Assembly: GCF_001672755.1 (NCBI RefSeq)
Contig: NZ_LZKI01000189.1
Coordinates: forward strand, 62,001-126,000
Source of the DNA: Mycobacterium colombiense
GTDB taxonomy: Bacteria > Actinomycetota > Actinomycetes > Mycobacteriales > Mycobacteriaceae
Reading direction: 5' to 3'
DNA length: 64,000 nt
Part shown: in pieces, positions 16,445 through 25,283 of the stretch
Layout of the letters: every line of letters begins with the position of its first letter
Position numbering within the stretch: position 1 is the stretch's first letter
Translations under genes and position numbers: made by a program
The notes under the pieces: generated by a model
Seen by the model: only the letters and a program-made list of their open reading frames with translations
The model's database searches: none
What the model was told of the DNA's origin: nothing

Positions 16445-17188
16445 ATGCATCTTCCCGGTACGCCATCGGATGAGGTCTCCGAGATCCTCGCCACCGGGGG
16501 TGGCGATATCACCACCCTGTTCGTCTCGATGGCGATCCGCCACCCCGAGGGAAAGGACGCCGAGTACCTGCGCTGGCACAGCCTGGACCACCGCCCCGAG
16601 CAACACCGCCTGGCCGCGGTGCGCGCTTCGTTGCGCCTGGTGTCCACACCGGCCTGCCGTGCCGCACGCGCGCTCGACAAGGGGCCCTTGGACGCGGTCG
16701 ACCATGTGATGACGTACTTCTTCACCGACACGGCCGGACTGCAAGATTTCAATGAGCTGTCAACGGCATTGGGCAATGCCGGCCGCAAACTTCCGCTGTT
16801 GCCACCGGTGGAGCGCGGCGTGTACGAGGTGCAACGCAAAGCGGCCGCGCCGCGCGCCAGGGTCGGGTCCGACGTCCTGCCCTGGCTGCCCGTGCGGGGG
16901 GCGTTCGTGGTGGTCGAGCGGGGATCGGCACCGCCGAACCGGTTGGTGGAGGTCGACGGCGTCGCCGGTGCCTGGTCCGCGTTGTCGCGCCGGGTCGACG
17001 CCAGCCTGGCCAGTGCCGGAGAGAACCAGACGATCACCTACTGCTTCCTGGACGACGATCCCATCGCCACCGCCGAACGGCTGCGCCCGGTGCTGAAGGA
17101 CCGCTGGGCCAAGTCAGACATCGAACCCCTGTTCGCCGCACCGTTTTTCGCTGTCGTTCCATACGAGTGGGATCGGTATGTGCCATAG
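16445..17188 (+). CDS. Hypothetical protein, probable duplicated dimeric alpha/beta-barrel (EthD-like)
   Basis: 247 aa, soluble. The N-terminal half has an EthD/dABB-like pattern (LFVSMAIRHPEG followed by RWHSLDHRPEQH). The second half repeats the hydrophobic pattern (beta strand FVVVERG, strand TITYCFLDD, C-terminal FFAVVPYEW). The first half also ends in a strand of type VDHVMTYFFTD, so two dABB units may sit in one chain. No catalytic assignment is safe. ATG at 16445, 11 bp after the SDR; the LLM oxidoreductase follows at 12 bp. Confidence 0.7.
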   Translation: MHLPGTPSDEVSEILATGGGDITTLFVSMAIRHPEGKDAEYLRWHSLDHRPEQHRLAAVRASLRLVSTPACRAARALDKGPLDAVDHVMTYFFTDTAGLQDFNELSTALGNAGRKLPLLPPVERGVYEVQRKAAAPRARVGSDVLPWLPVRGAFVVVERGSAPPNRLVEVDGVAGAWSALSRRVDASLASAGENQTITYCFLDDDPIATAERLRPVLKDRWAKSDIEPLFAAPFFAVVPYEWDRYVP

Positions 17189-17200
17189 GGGAGGGGTCGC

Positions 17201-18157
17201 GTGCGCATCGGCTTGATGGTTGGTTCTGACAAGGAGCGCTCGCGCGCGGATCGGCTAACCGGACTGATCGACGACGGTGTCGCTGCCGAAATCGACGGGT
17301 TCACCGCGTTTTGGATGCCGCAGGTCCCCGGCTACCTCGACGCCATGACCGCGGTGGCCCTGATCGGGCAGGCGACCGGTCGCATCGAGATCGGAACGGC
17401 GGTCGTTCCGATTCAGACTCGCCATCCGATGATCATGGCGCAACAAGCCTTGACCACCCAGGTGGCGTGCGGCGGCCGGTTCACGCTCGGCATCGGGCCC
17501 TCGCATCACTGGATCGTCAACTCGCAACTGGGCTTGCCTTATGATCGCCCGGCGCACCTCATGATGGACTACCTCGCCGTGCTCGACGCGTCCTTCGCCG
17601 GGCCGGGGACAGTCGATGTCGACAACGAAAGCTATTGCCTCCATTCGCCGGTCGACGTCACGGACGCATTCGAGATGCCGGTGCTGTTATCGGCGCTCGG
17701 GCCCACCATGCTGCGAATCGCCGGTGAGCGGGCCGGGGGCACCATCCTCTGGATGGCGGACGAGCGAGCAATCGGAGACCACGTCGTTCCGCGCATCACT
17801 GCGGCGGCCGACCGGGCCGGGCGGGACGCGCCGCGGATCGTCGCCGGTGTTCCCGTCGCGCTCTGCTCGGACAGCGACACGGACGACGCTCGCGCCTATG
17901 CCAGCGAGGTACTCGGCCACGCGGACTTCTCGCCGAACTATGTGCGGTTGCTGCAGCACGGTGACGCCGAAGACGTCGGCGACACGATGGCGGCCGGCGA
18001 CGAGCCGGCCGTCCTGGCTCGGCTGCGCCGCTACCGGGACGCGGGCGTCACCGACCTGGCCGTGCGAATCGTGCCGCTGGGCAAGGACATCAGCGAGCGG
18101 GCCGAATCGCGGCGCCGGACCCAGGAGTTCCTGTCGTCCCTCTGCCCGGCTCTGTGA
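17201..18157 (+). CDS. LLM-class F420-dependent oxidoreductase
   Basis: 318 aa, luciferase-like monooxygenase TIM-barrel. Visible are the opening RIGLMVGSD, the IEIGTAVVPIQTRHP strand-loop typical of actinobacterial F420-linked LLM enzymes, and the RFTLGIGPSH segment that shapes the deazaflavin pocket. Likely uses F420 rather than FMN (family inference), reducing or dehydrogenating an unknown substrate. GTG start at 17201 after GGGGAGG. Its stop abuts the stop of the convergent acyl-CoA dehydrogenase with no spacer. Confidence 0.87.
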   Translation: MRIGLMVGSDKERSRADRLTGLIDDGVAAEIDGFTAFWMPQVPGYLDAMTAVALIGQATGRIEIGTAVVPIQTRHPMIMAQQALTTQVACGGRFTLGIGPSHHWIVNSQLGLPYDRPAHLMMDYLAVLDASFAGPGTVDVDNESYCLHSPVDVTDAFEMPVLLSALGPTMLRIAGERAGGTILWMADERAIGDHVVPRITAAADRAGRDAPRIVAGVPVALCSDSDTDDARAYASEVLGHADFSPNYVRLLQHGDAEDVGDTMAAGDEPAVLARLRRYRDAGVTDLAVRIVPLGKDISERAESRRRTQEFLSSLCPAL

Positions 18158-19333
18158 TCAGCGTGACGGCAGTCCGAGGACACGCTGGGCGATGATGTTG
18201 CGCTGAATCTCCGACGTGCCGCCCGCGATGGTGCCCGCGTAGCTGCTGATGTAACGCGCGAACCAGCTGGCGGTGAAAAGGTCGGGCGCGTAAGGGTTGT
18301 ACGGGGCGGTCAGCATTCTGTCCGGTAATCCGTCGACCCCGGCCGCGTCCAGTGCGTGCCGCAGCGCGCTCTGCTCGGCCTCCGAACCGAACACCTTCAA
18401 CACGGACAACGCGGCCACGTCCACTTCACCGCGGGCCGCTCGGCCCAGCGCGGCCGATCCGAGCAGCCGCAACGCGTAGTAGTCCATCACGATGGTGCCG
18501 TAGTGGTCCGCGTTCACCTCATCGGCCGGCCGGTAGTCCTCGAGCAGTTGCTCGAGCCGGTTCGCGAAGGCCATCCACATCAGGGTGCGCTCGTGGCCGA
18601 GCGAGCCGTTGGCGACCTGCCACCCGCCATTGAGCGGGCCGACCAGGTTGTCCGCGGGCACCCGGACATCGTTGAAGAACACCTCGTTGAAATCCAGCTC
18701 GTCTGAGTCATAGACCGACGGGAAGGGGCGACGGACCACCCCGGGAGTATCGGTCGGGATGAGGAGCGCGCTGATTCCCTTGTGGCGGTGTGCGTTCGGG
18801 TCCGTGCGCACGAAGGTCAGGATGACGTCGGCGTCGTGGGCGCCGGACGTCCATACCTTCTGCCCGTTGACCACGAACTCGTCGCCGGCCAACTCCGCCT
18901 TGGTGCGCAGCCCGGCGAGGTCAGAGCCGGCTCCGGGTTCGCTCATTCCCAGCGATGCCGTCTTGTCGGCTCGCAGGATCGGAATGGCCCAACCCCGCTT
19001 CTGCTCTTCGGTGCCGAAGGACAACAGCGATGCCGCGATGATGCCGACGCCTTGAGGATTGAAGCAGTGATAGATCCGGCGCCGTGACAGCTCCTCGCGA
19101 TGCACGAACTGCTGCAAAATGTTTGCGTTGCGGCCGCCGAATTCCGGTGGATTGCCCGGCAGTAGCCACCCGTGGTCGAACTGGAGCCGCTGCCAGCGGC
19201 GCGACCATTCGGGCACGTGCGAGGTCGACGAAGGCCGCTCCGCGGCTTGAGCCTGCGTGGGCAGATGTTCGGTGAGGAAGTCGACGAACTCCGCGCGGAA
19301 CACCTCCACTTCGGCGTCAAAGGTGAGTTGCAC
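18158..19333 (-). CDS. Acyl-CoA dehydrogenase, close paralogue of 28670-29845
   Basis: 391 aa, the same length as the enzyme at 28670 and similar throughout (shared blocks include SLGMSEP.AGSDLA, NGQKVWTSGAHDADV and IAGGTSEIQRNIIAQRVLGLP). The long helical insert and AGGTSEIQ ending are typical of FadE subunits that work as heteromers with a shorter partner. That partner is encoded beside 28670 but not here. GTG start at 19333. Third gene of a leftward operon after a NuoF-like flavoprotein and a ferredoxin. Confidence 0.9.
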   Translation of the reverse strand: MQLTFDAEVEVFRAEFVDFLTEHLPTQAQAAERPSSTSHVPEWSRRWQRLQFDHGWLLPGNPPEFGGRNANILQQFVHREELSRRRIYHCFNPQGVGIIAASLLSFGTEEQKRGWAIPILRADKTASLGMSEPGAGSDLAGLRTKAELAGDEFVVNGQKVWTSGAHDADVILTFVRTDPNAHRHKGISALLIPTDTPGVVRRPFPSVYDSDELDFNEVFFNDVRVPADNLVGPLNGGWQVANGSLGHERTLMWMAFANRLEQLLEDYRPADEVNADHYGTIVMDYYALRLLGSAALGRAARGEVDVAALSVLKVFGSEAEQSALRHALDAAGVDGLPDRMLTAPYNPYAPDLFTASWFARYISSYAGTIAGGTSEIQRNIIAQRVLGLPSR

Positions 19334-19360
19334 GGCACTACTTTTCCGGGCCGGGACCGC

Positions 19361-19657
19361 TCAGCGCGTGAATCCCCACTCTGCCTCGTTCTCTTCGGTT
19401 TTGAGGTGCTCGGCCGGATCCTCGGTGTCGGCGAGTGGCGGCGCAGATGCGCGCGAGGTGCGCTGACCGATTTCGGTGATGGCGTGCACGGGGCAGTCGA
19501 GCAGCGCCCGCATGACCGCGTCGCGATCCGGCTCGGCCACCGTGCCGTCCCCGATCAGGGATGCGTATCCCCAGTCGTCCAGCGAGAAGTATCCCGGGGC
19601 GTGCTTGGCGCAGATGCCGAAGCCGTCGCAAATGGTGCGGTCCAGACGGATTTTCAT
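19361..19657 (-). CDS. Ferredoxin, CxxFxxC type, coupled to NuoF-like reductase
   Basis: 98 aa: a ferredoxin core of about 65 residues with C10, F13, C16 and CP at C55, plus an acidic C-terminal tail of about 32 residues ending WGFTR that the other three ferredoxins lack. Phe at the variable position is distinctive. Its ATG overlaps the stop of the NuoF-like gene (ATGA), so it is probably reduced by that flavoprotein. No P450 is adjacent; the next gene is an acyl-CoA dehydrogenase. Confidence 0.86.
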   Translation of the reverse strand: MKIRLDRTICDGFGICAKHAPGYFSLDDWGYASLIGDGTVAEPDRDAVMRALLDCPVHAITEIGQRTSRASAPPLADTEDPAEHLKTEENEAEWGFTR

Positions 19658-20958
19658 GCTTGCCTCACAGGTTCCGCCTCGTAGGGACGGTCCGCGCGGA
19701 ACGCGCCGGGTGTGCAGTCCGGACACGTGCCGTCGAGATGCGCCGTGACTTCGTCCGGGAACTGATCGAGCAGGCTGGCGGCTATGTTGGTGGCGGCATC
19801 CAATGTTGCGCACGCGCCGCGTCCGCGCAGCAGTACCGACCAACGGCGCAACCGTTCGACATCTTCTGTCGTCGCGGCGCCGTCGCGCAGCGCCCCGGCC
19901 GCCGCGGCCATCGCCGCCGTTCCGTTGAAGCACGATCCGCATTGCCCGGCGTTTTCGCGGTCGAAATAAGCGAGCACCGATGCCGCGACCGCAACGGGGC
20001 AGTCGTCGGTGATGACCGAGATCGCGCCGCAGCCCAAACCGCTGCCGACGCGTCGCATCGTCTCGTGGTCCAGGGTTGTCTCCAATACGGAGCGGTTGAG
20101 CAGACCGGCGAAGTAGCCGCCCATCAACGCGCCCCGCACCTGGTCGGCTGAAACACCGTGCACGGTAAGCAATTCGGTGAACCCCAAGCCGTGAGGGAGT
20201 TCGTAGAGCACCGGCGGCTTACCGGCCCCGGTGATGGTGGCCAGGAAGGTGCCGGGCGACAACGTCGTGCCTTGCGACCGGTAATCAGCCGTGCCGTGGC
20301 ACTGCAGGTAAGGCAGGTTCGCCAGGGTCTCGACGTTGCTCACCAAGGTGGGCCGGTCGCCGACTCCCGCTTCGAAGGGGCGCGGCGGTTTGTCGGTCGG
20401 CTTGGCCGGGCCGCCGTTGATCGCCCGAACGGCGGCGGTCTCCTCGCCGGCGACGTAACCCGGTTGCACGGTGAGCATGTCGACCGCGACGCCGAGCGCA
20501 CCGGATTCCAGTTCGCCGAGCGCGGATTCGACGCTGTGCGCCGCCTCCGGGTCGGACACGTAGATGTAGGCACGGTCGGCGGCGACGATCGTCGCGGCGA
20601 GCCGCAGCCCGTCCAGAACCAGGTGGGGTCGATTGCGCAGCAGCCAGCGGTCCTTGACCGAAGCCGGTTCGCCCTCTTCGCCATTCGCGACGACGACGGG
20701 AATACCCAGCGAGCGTCCGTTGTTGCGCACCGTCCGCAGCTTCACCGCCAGGGGAAACGCCGCGCCGCCGCGCCCGATAAGGCCGCTGGAATCGATTTCG
20801 CTCAGGAATGCGTCGGGGTCGTCAAGCGGGCGGTAGCCGCCGAGCCTGCGATAGGTTGCCAGATCTTCGCGGGCCGCACCGGTGTGCTCACTCAGCAGCC
20901 GCGGCGTGCACCCGGGGAAGGTCGCGGTGGTGATGGTTGTGGACTCGGTGGTGTTCAA
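19654..20958 (-). CDS. NuoF-like NADH dehydrogenase (51 kDa-type) flavoprotein
   Basis: 434 aa. FMN/NADH-binding region: GLIGRGGAAFP (59-69) and NGEEGEPASVKDR (92-104), both as in NuoF. In the C-terminal Fe-S region the canonical ESCGxCxPC reads ENAGQCGSC, so the first cluster Cys is A337; C340, C343 and C383 remain. An extra CPDC lies near the C-terminus (C412, C415). TTG start at 20958 with a weak ribosome site. There are no Nuo neighbours, so this is probably a stand-alone NADH:ferredoxin oxidoreductase feeding the coupled CxxFxxC ferredoxin (inference). Confidence 0.85.
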   Translation of the reverse strand: MNTTESTTITTATFPGCTPRLLSEHTGAAREDLATYRRLGGYRPLDDPDAFLSEIDSSGLIGRGGAAFPLAVKLRTVRNNGRSLGIPVVVANGEEGEPASVKDRWLLRNRPHLVLDGLRLAATIVAADRAYIYVSDPEAAHSVESALGELESGALGVAVDMLTVQPGYVAGEETAAVRAINGGPAKPTDKPPRPFEAGVGDRPTLVSNVETLANLPYLQCHGTADYRSQGTTLSPGTFLATITGAGKPPVLYELPHGLGFTELLTVHGVSADQVRGALMGGYFAGLLNRSVLETTLDHETMRRVGSGLGCGAISVITDDCPVAVAASVLAYFDRENAGQCGSCFNGTAAMAAAAGALRDGAATTEDVERLRRWSVLLRGRGACATLDAATNIAASLLDQFPDEVTAHLDGTCPDCTPGAFRADRPYEAEPVRQA

Positions 20959-20994
20959 AGCTGGCCTGCCATCGTCTTAGTTAGGCTTGCGCAC

Positions 20995-21468
20995 ATGCGA
21001 ACTGCGGTGGTGCGTGTCAACGTCGACCCGGACAGCGTGCTCACGCCCGCGCAACTACGCGACGGCATGGCGGCCCTCCTCGAACTCGTGGCCACGGCCG
21101 GGGTGGACGTGGTCGAGAACGACCTCGTGTCCTTGCCCGCACACCGCCGCGAACTCGAACTGCTCATCGCGGCCGACGATGGCGACACGGCCAGAGACAC
21201 GGCGATCGGATTGTGCGCCAGCGCGTTCGGCGGTGCTCCCGTTCCGGGCGTGATCACGTTCGTCAGCCGGGGCACCGATGACGACGCGCACGGGGTGCTG
21301 TCCGCGTTCGGGTTGACCGGTGACATCGAGCGCACGCCCGGCGATGACGGATTCGACATCGTCCATGTGACGCTGCGCGAGGCCGACCTCGAGCGGATTC
21401 CGGAAAGCCGGGTGCACACGGCGCTGGAGGCGTCGCTCAACTGTGAGGTCCACATCCACACTCGGTAA
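20995..21468 (+). CDS. Conserved hypothetical protein, divergent from NuoF-like gene
   Basis: 157 aa, soluble, acidic, no signal peptide. It opens MRTAVVRVNVDPDSVLTP; the pattern of alternating beta strands and helices suggests a small alpha/beta domain, possibly duplicated (VVRVNVDPD near the start, IVHVTLREADLE in the second half). No known motif. ATG at 20995. Only 36 bp separate it from the NuoF-like start, so the two share one divergent promoter. A longer frame extending back to 20158 is antisense to the NuoF-like gene and is not used. Confidence 0.65.
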   Translation: MRTAVVRVNVDPDSVLTPAQLRDGMAALLELVATAGVDVVENDLVSLPAHRRELELLIAADDGDTARDTAIGLCASAFGGAPVPGVITFVSRGTDDDAHGVLSAFGLTGDIERTPGDDGFDIVHVTLREADLERIPESRVHTALEASLNCEVHIHTR

Positions 21469-21485
21469 TGCACCGTTTCGCGTCA

Positions 21486-22352
21486 TTACGAGCCCAGGAA
21501 TTCGAGGATCGCGGGTGCCGCCTGCACCCAGGTGTCGAACATGTTGAAGTGTTGAACCCGGCCCGCGGCGCGGTCTTCGGACGCGCGCTCCCAGGCGTCC
21601 TCCGGCCACGGCGGATCGATGAGCTTTGATCCTTTGATCAGGCAGCTGACTTCCAGCGACGTCCGCTTCGGGTGGTCCATGTCGTTCTCGCCGCCGCGAA
21701 TGATCAACGTGGGGACCTTGATCCGGTCGAACATCTCGTCCTCGACGCCCGGAATCGTCTGCCCCGGCTTGGAGACGAAGGCGTTGAGCCAGCGCAGCAT
21801 CAGCTTGAGGAACTCGTCCTTGTCGAAGTCGAGGATCCGCTGTTTGTTGTTCGGGTTCTCCTCGATGCGCTCACGCCATTCGGCTACCTTCGCCACGCCG
21901 TCCATGCCGGTGCCGCGCACCGCCAGGATGCTGGGAATGATGTAGAAGGAGCCGAGCACGAAGGTGCCGTAGGTGCCACCGACGATGTTCCACACTACGA
22001 GCTTGGTGACCATCTCGGGGTAGAGCATCGTGGTCAGCATGGAATCCCTTGCCCCGCCGGAACCTCCGGCCAGGATGCAGCGCTCGAAGCCCAGGCCGGT
22101 GACCAGCTTATGCAGCGTCTCGGCGCGCATGTGCGACTCGCTCTGCCCGTAGAACTGCACGTCGGAGGCGCCGCAGTTGGGCCGGTCCCACAGCAGCACC
22201 CGATAGCCGCCGGCGGCCAGGGCATCGGCCAGCGGACGCAGGCCGGGGATCTCCTTGCTGAACCGGCCGCCCGGCGTCAGGGCAATGAGATCGCCAGAGT
22301 CACCGAGGATTTCGTAGACGACGTTTCCCCCGTTGATCTCGATAGAAGGCAC
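21486..22352 (-). CDS. Alpha/beta hydrolase
   Basis: 288 aa. Nucleophile elbow GGSGGARD (Ser), a preceding LLWDRPNCGAS loop, and a late acid-region RGGENDMDHP. The GxSxG environment is of the meta-cleavage-hydrolase or epoxide-hydrolase kind, so C-C bond hydrolysis of a ring-cleavage product is possible but unproven. ATG at 22352 after AGGAG. Last of a four-gene leftward run with a Rieske ferredoxin and two amidohydrolases. Confidence 0.87.
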   Translation of the reverse strand: MPSIEINGGNVVYEILGDSGDLIALTPGGRFSKEIPGLRPLADALAAGGYRVLLWDRPNCGASDVQFYGQSESHMRAETLHKLVTGLGFERCILAGGSGGARDSMLTTMLYPEMVTKLVVWNIVGGTYGTFVLGSFYIIPSILAVRGTGMDGVAKVAEWRERIEENPNNKQRILDFDKDEFLKLMLRWLNAFVSKPGQTIPGVEDEMFDRIKVPTLIIRGGENDMDHPKRTSLEVSCLIKGSKLIDPPWPEDAWERASEDRAAGRVQHFNMFDTWVQAAPAILEFLGS

Positions 22353-22367
22353 CCGATTCTCCTGTAG

Positions 22368-22766
22368 TTAGGCCTGAACCAAAACGTCGTTGCCGACGAC
22401 GCGCACCGGATAGGTACGGATACTCCATTCGGGCTTGACCGCGGTGGTACCCGTCGCCAGCTCGAAACCCCATTGGTGCCAGGGGCAGTAGATGTATTCC
22501 AGGTCGCGCACCATGACGGAGTCACCCGGCGCGGTCTCGTCGACGATCGTGCGTCCCCGGGCCCGTCCCGAACACAGCGGTCCGCCTTGGTGGGGGCAGT
22601 AGTTCGCGATGGCGTAGAAGGTGCCGTTGACGTTGTAGACGCCGACGCCGTGCCGTCCGATCGGTACCAGTTTGTGTGTGCCCGGCGGGATTTCGTCTAC
22701 AGTCGCGACTACATGCTCGCGGCCCTGGGCGAGACGTGGCTCGGGCCGCTTGGTTTCCTCCGTCAA
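22368..22766 (-). CDS. Rieske [2Fe-2S] ferredoxin
   Basis: 132 aa, one Rieske domain: CPH (C57, H59) and CPWH (C94, H97). No catalytic iron domain, so this is an electron carrier or a small Rieske component rather than an oxygenase. A TTG at 22766, one base after the amidohydrolase stop, gives the most complete protein; its ribosome site is poor, so the exact start is uncertain. It could serve the Rieske oxygenase at 1-379 or an unlinked oxygenase. Confidence 0.85.
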   Translation of the reverse strand: MTEETKRPEPRLAQGREHVVATVDEIPPGTHKLVPIGRHGVGVYNVNGTFYAIANYCPHQGGPLCSGRARGRTIVDETAPGDSVMVRDLEYIYCPWHQWGFELATGTTAVKPEWSIRTYPVRVVGNDVLVQA

Positions 22767-22767
22767 C

Positions 22768-23913
22768 TCAGAGCACCCGGGTCTGACCCTCGAGGACCGG
22801 AACGGTCTCGGGCAGGTGATAGGTCGCGATGCCGTTCTTGTACATGACCGCGTCGCGGGCGTGCTTGGGCAGGTGCTTGACCAACCAGCGCGGGTCGTCG
22901 AACGTCCAGTGTGGGTAGTCCGAGGAGAAGAGCAGGATCTTCTCACACTCCATCCATTCCAGCGCGCGGGTCAGTTCGGTCTTGTCTTCCGGGTAGTCCA
23001 GCGGTTGGGTGGTGAACTTGATGTGGTCCTTGACGTACTCGGACGGCTTGCGCTTGATGTCGAGCCACGACTTGCGGGCGTCGTAGATCGCGTCCATGCG
23101 CCACATCAGCGGCAGGATCCAGCTGAATGCGTGCTCGACGAAGACGATCCGCAGCGTCGGGAACCGGTCGAAGACGCCGTCGAAGATCAGGCTCATCACC
23201 TGATTGGCCGCCAGCAGCGAGTAGGTCACCATGAAGTCGTGGTTGTAGCTGGGGAACCCCACCGGCGGGATCGGCAGCTCATCGAACTGGCTGCGTGACA
23301 GGTGGCAGCTCACGGTGATGTCGTGCTTGGTGGCGGCCGCCCAGATCGGGTCGTACTTCGGGTGGCCCCAGGACGGCCGTGGCTCGGCCTTGATCAGAAT
23401 CTGCGCCATGAAGGGGTGTCCGGCCCAGCGCTCGATCTCGCGGACCGACTCTTCCGGCTCCTCGATGGCGATGCAGATCGACCCGCGCCACCGTTGGTGC
23501 CAGTTGTTGTGGCTGTCCAGCCAGTGGTTGGCCTGCCAGTCGTTCAGCGCTGCCGACATCGCATGCTGCGCTTCGGGAATACGCGCCGGGTAGGCCGCGG
23601 GTTCCAGGATCGCGATGTCGGAGCCGGCCTCCATGATGAGCTGACGGAACGCCAAATCTGGGTCGCTGCAGGGGAATTCGCCGTTGGGGGGGAAGGAGTC
23701 CACACGCATCGCGTAGGAGTGTGCGTAGTCCGGGGCGTCGTAGTAGATCTGCTCACCCACGGAGCGAGTGAGGAAGTACTTGCTGCGGTACGGCTCGGGG
23801 ATGTACGGGAGTAGCTCTCCGCGCTTGGGTGCCGGGTGGACATCCGAGTCGACGCAGCGGACGGCTATGCGCTCGGTAGCGGGAACCCGCTCCTGCGAAT
23901 GGGTCAACGTCAT
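22768..23913 (-). CDS. Amidohydrolase family 2 (COG2159-type) metal-dependent hydrolase
   Basis: 381 aa. N-terminal metal motif VDSDVHPAP, and late SSDYPHW with the conserved Asp-x-x-His. ATG at 23913 follows AGGAG; an upstream extension to 24006 overlaps the neighbouring gene and is not used. It is the second of two tandem COG2159 genes (partner at 23943, 29 bp away), which may give a hetero-oligomer or sequential steps. Substrate unknown; the family often acts on carboxylated aromatics or muconate-type products. Confidence 0.87.
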   Translation of the reverse strand: MTLTHSQERVPATERIAVRCVDSDVHPAPKRGELLPYIPEPYRSKYFLTRSVGEQIYYDAPDYAHSYAMRVDSFPPNGEFPCSDPDLAFRQLIMEAGSDIAILEPAAYPARIPEAQHAMSAALNDWQANHWLDSHNNWHQRWRGSICIAIEEPEESVREIERWAGHPFMAQILIKAEPRPSWGHPKYDPIWAAATKHDITVSCHLSRSQFDELPIPPVGFPSYNHDFMVTYSLLAANQVMSLIFDGVFDRFPTLRIVFVEHAFSWILPLMWRMDAIYDARKSWLDIKRKPSEYVKDHIKFTTQPLDYPEDKTELTRALEWMECEKILLFSSDYPHWTFDDPRWLVKHLPKHARDAVMYKNGIATYHLPETVPVLEGQTRVL

Positions 23914-23942
23914 CTGGCTCTCCTCAGTCTTTCGCGATACTT

Positions 23943-25043
23943 CTACTCTGCGCTCACCCCGGCGGGAATGTCTATGCCGTAGAGCTGCGCCGCGTTGCGC
24001 CAGCACAGCTTCTCGCGCTGCTCGGCGGACAACGCGCTGGGCAGCTTCGTGACATCACCGCACTGCCAGTGTGGATAGCTCGAGCCGAACATCACCATGT
24101 CGTCTTTACCGGTGAAGCCGAACCATTCGCCGGCGAACTCGACGTCGCCGGGGCCGTCGAGACTGCCCTGGACGAAATACACGTGACCGGGCAGGTAGTC
24201 GCTGGGAATCCGCGGGGCCCACGGTGTCTGCTCGAGGTGCGGCCTGCCGAAGGTGTCCATCCGCCAGATGAACGGCGTGATGAAATCGGCGGCGCCGTCG
24301 CCCCACACGAACTTGAGGCCGTCGAACCGCTCGAAAACTCCCTCGGCGATCATGTTCATCTGGTGGTACAGGTAGTTCAGCGCCATGAAGCTGACGTACT
24401 GCTCGTAGGTACGGGTGTTCCCGGACGGCGTCGGCGGAAACGCGATACCCGAGCCGACTTCGATGTGCGCGGCGACTGGCAGCCCGGCGTCGACGGCGGC
24501 CTCCCAGATCGGCCAGAACTGCGGTTTGCCGTAGAGCTCGCGGGATTGCAGCGGGACACCGATCTGGACCACCCGCGGATGCGCCCGCCATTTGTCGATC
24601 TCGCGCAGCGCGCCGGGGATGTCGTCGGGGTTGACCCGGATGGTGCCGCGGAATCGCTCGCCGAACTCGCTGGACTCCAGCCAGTTCGACACCATCATCT
24701 CGTTGTGCGCGGCGTGCAGCGCGCTACCCAGGTGCCGGTCCGGCATGATGCCGCGCGCCATCGGGTGCAGGACCGCAACATCGACGCCGCGCTTCGAAAA
24801 CAGTTCATTGGCAACAAAATCCGGGTCCGAACCGGGGTACTGGCGGTCCGGGCCTTCGGTGTTGGGCGCATACTCACCACCGGGGGCGCCGTACCAGTCC
24901 ATCTCGTAGTCGGGGAAGCCACGGCTCTTGAACGGCTCGCGCAGGGTCTTCCGGAGCGCTTTGTTGGACGGGAAGAAGATGTGCACGCTCGCGTCGATCA
25001 ACGGTGTGCTGGTGCCGTCAGCGTGTTTGATCACGAGAGCCAC
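23943..25043 (-). CDS. Amidohydrolase family 2 paralogue with altered metal-site Asp (Ser322)
   Basis: 366 aa. N-terminal DASVH fits the DxxxH-type entry, but the usual late SDYPH reads GSSYPHW, so the conserved catalytic/metal Asp is S322. The three other COG2159 genes of the window keep Asp here. Either it is a non-catalytic partner of the tandem neighbour at 22768, or the chemistry differs. GTG start at 25043. Head of the leftward run 25043 to 21486, with a one-mismatch GAGAAT operator at 25210-25224 upstream. Confidence 0.85.
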   Translation of the reverse strand: MALVIKHADGTSTPLIDASVHIFFPSNKALRKTLREPFKSRGFPDYEMDWYGAPGGEYAPNTEGPDRQYPGSDPDFVANELFSKRGVDVAVLHPMARGIMPDRHLGSALHAAHNEMMVSNWLESSEFGERFRGTIRVNPDDIPGALREIDKWRAHPRVVQIGVPLQSRELYGKPQFWPIWEAAVDAGLPVAAHIEVGSGIAFPPTPSGNTRTYEQYVSFMALNYLYHQMNMIAEGVFERFDGLKFVWGDGAADFITPFIWRMDTFGRPHLEQTPWAPRIPSDYLPGHVYFVQGSLDGPGDVEFAGEWFGFTGKDDMVMFGSSYPHWQCGDVTKLPSALSAEQREKLCWRNAAQLYGIDIPAGVSAE

Positions 25044-25209
25044 CCTTCGGCTCCGGCGGCCGAAGCCGGCCGTGCGAGGTCATATGATAGCCAATCTAAC
25101 ATTTTCTTCAGCGGTCCATCAATGGGTTTCCGGTAAGCATTTCGTTTAATCATCATGCCTGGTAGCGGGCGTTTTACGATCCGTTCAGCAAGTCGGGTTC
25201 TTCATTCCG

Positions 25210-25224
25210 GATAATACCATTCTC
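25210..25224. promoter_or_regulatory. GAGAAT-N3-ATTCTC operator, one mismatch
   Basis: GATAATACCATTCTC matches 11 of 12 arm positions. It lies in the 240-bp gap upstream of the leftward amidohydrolase operon (start 25043), about 166 bp from the start codon, farther than other copies. No other likely operator or gene is seen in the gap. Confidence 0.48.
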
Positions 25225-25283
25225 CGGGTTGCGGGCGGATGCGATCCCAGCGGTTCGCCACCGCGAGGCTCGGCCCCGATGGG

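Noticed and set aside
20158..20994. Upstream extension of the 157-aa gene at 20995 to a 436-residue protein
   Set aside because: The extension is antisense to the NuoF-like gene and the ATG at 20995 gives a normal small protein.
22350..22375. GATTCTCCTG near 22355, similar to the operator right arm
   Set aside because: It is the complement of the AGGAG ribosome site of the hydrolase gene at 22352. Similar matches at 31250 and 35118 are also ribosome sites.
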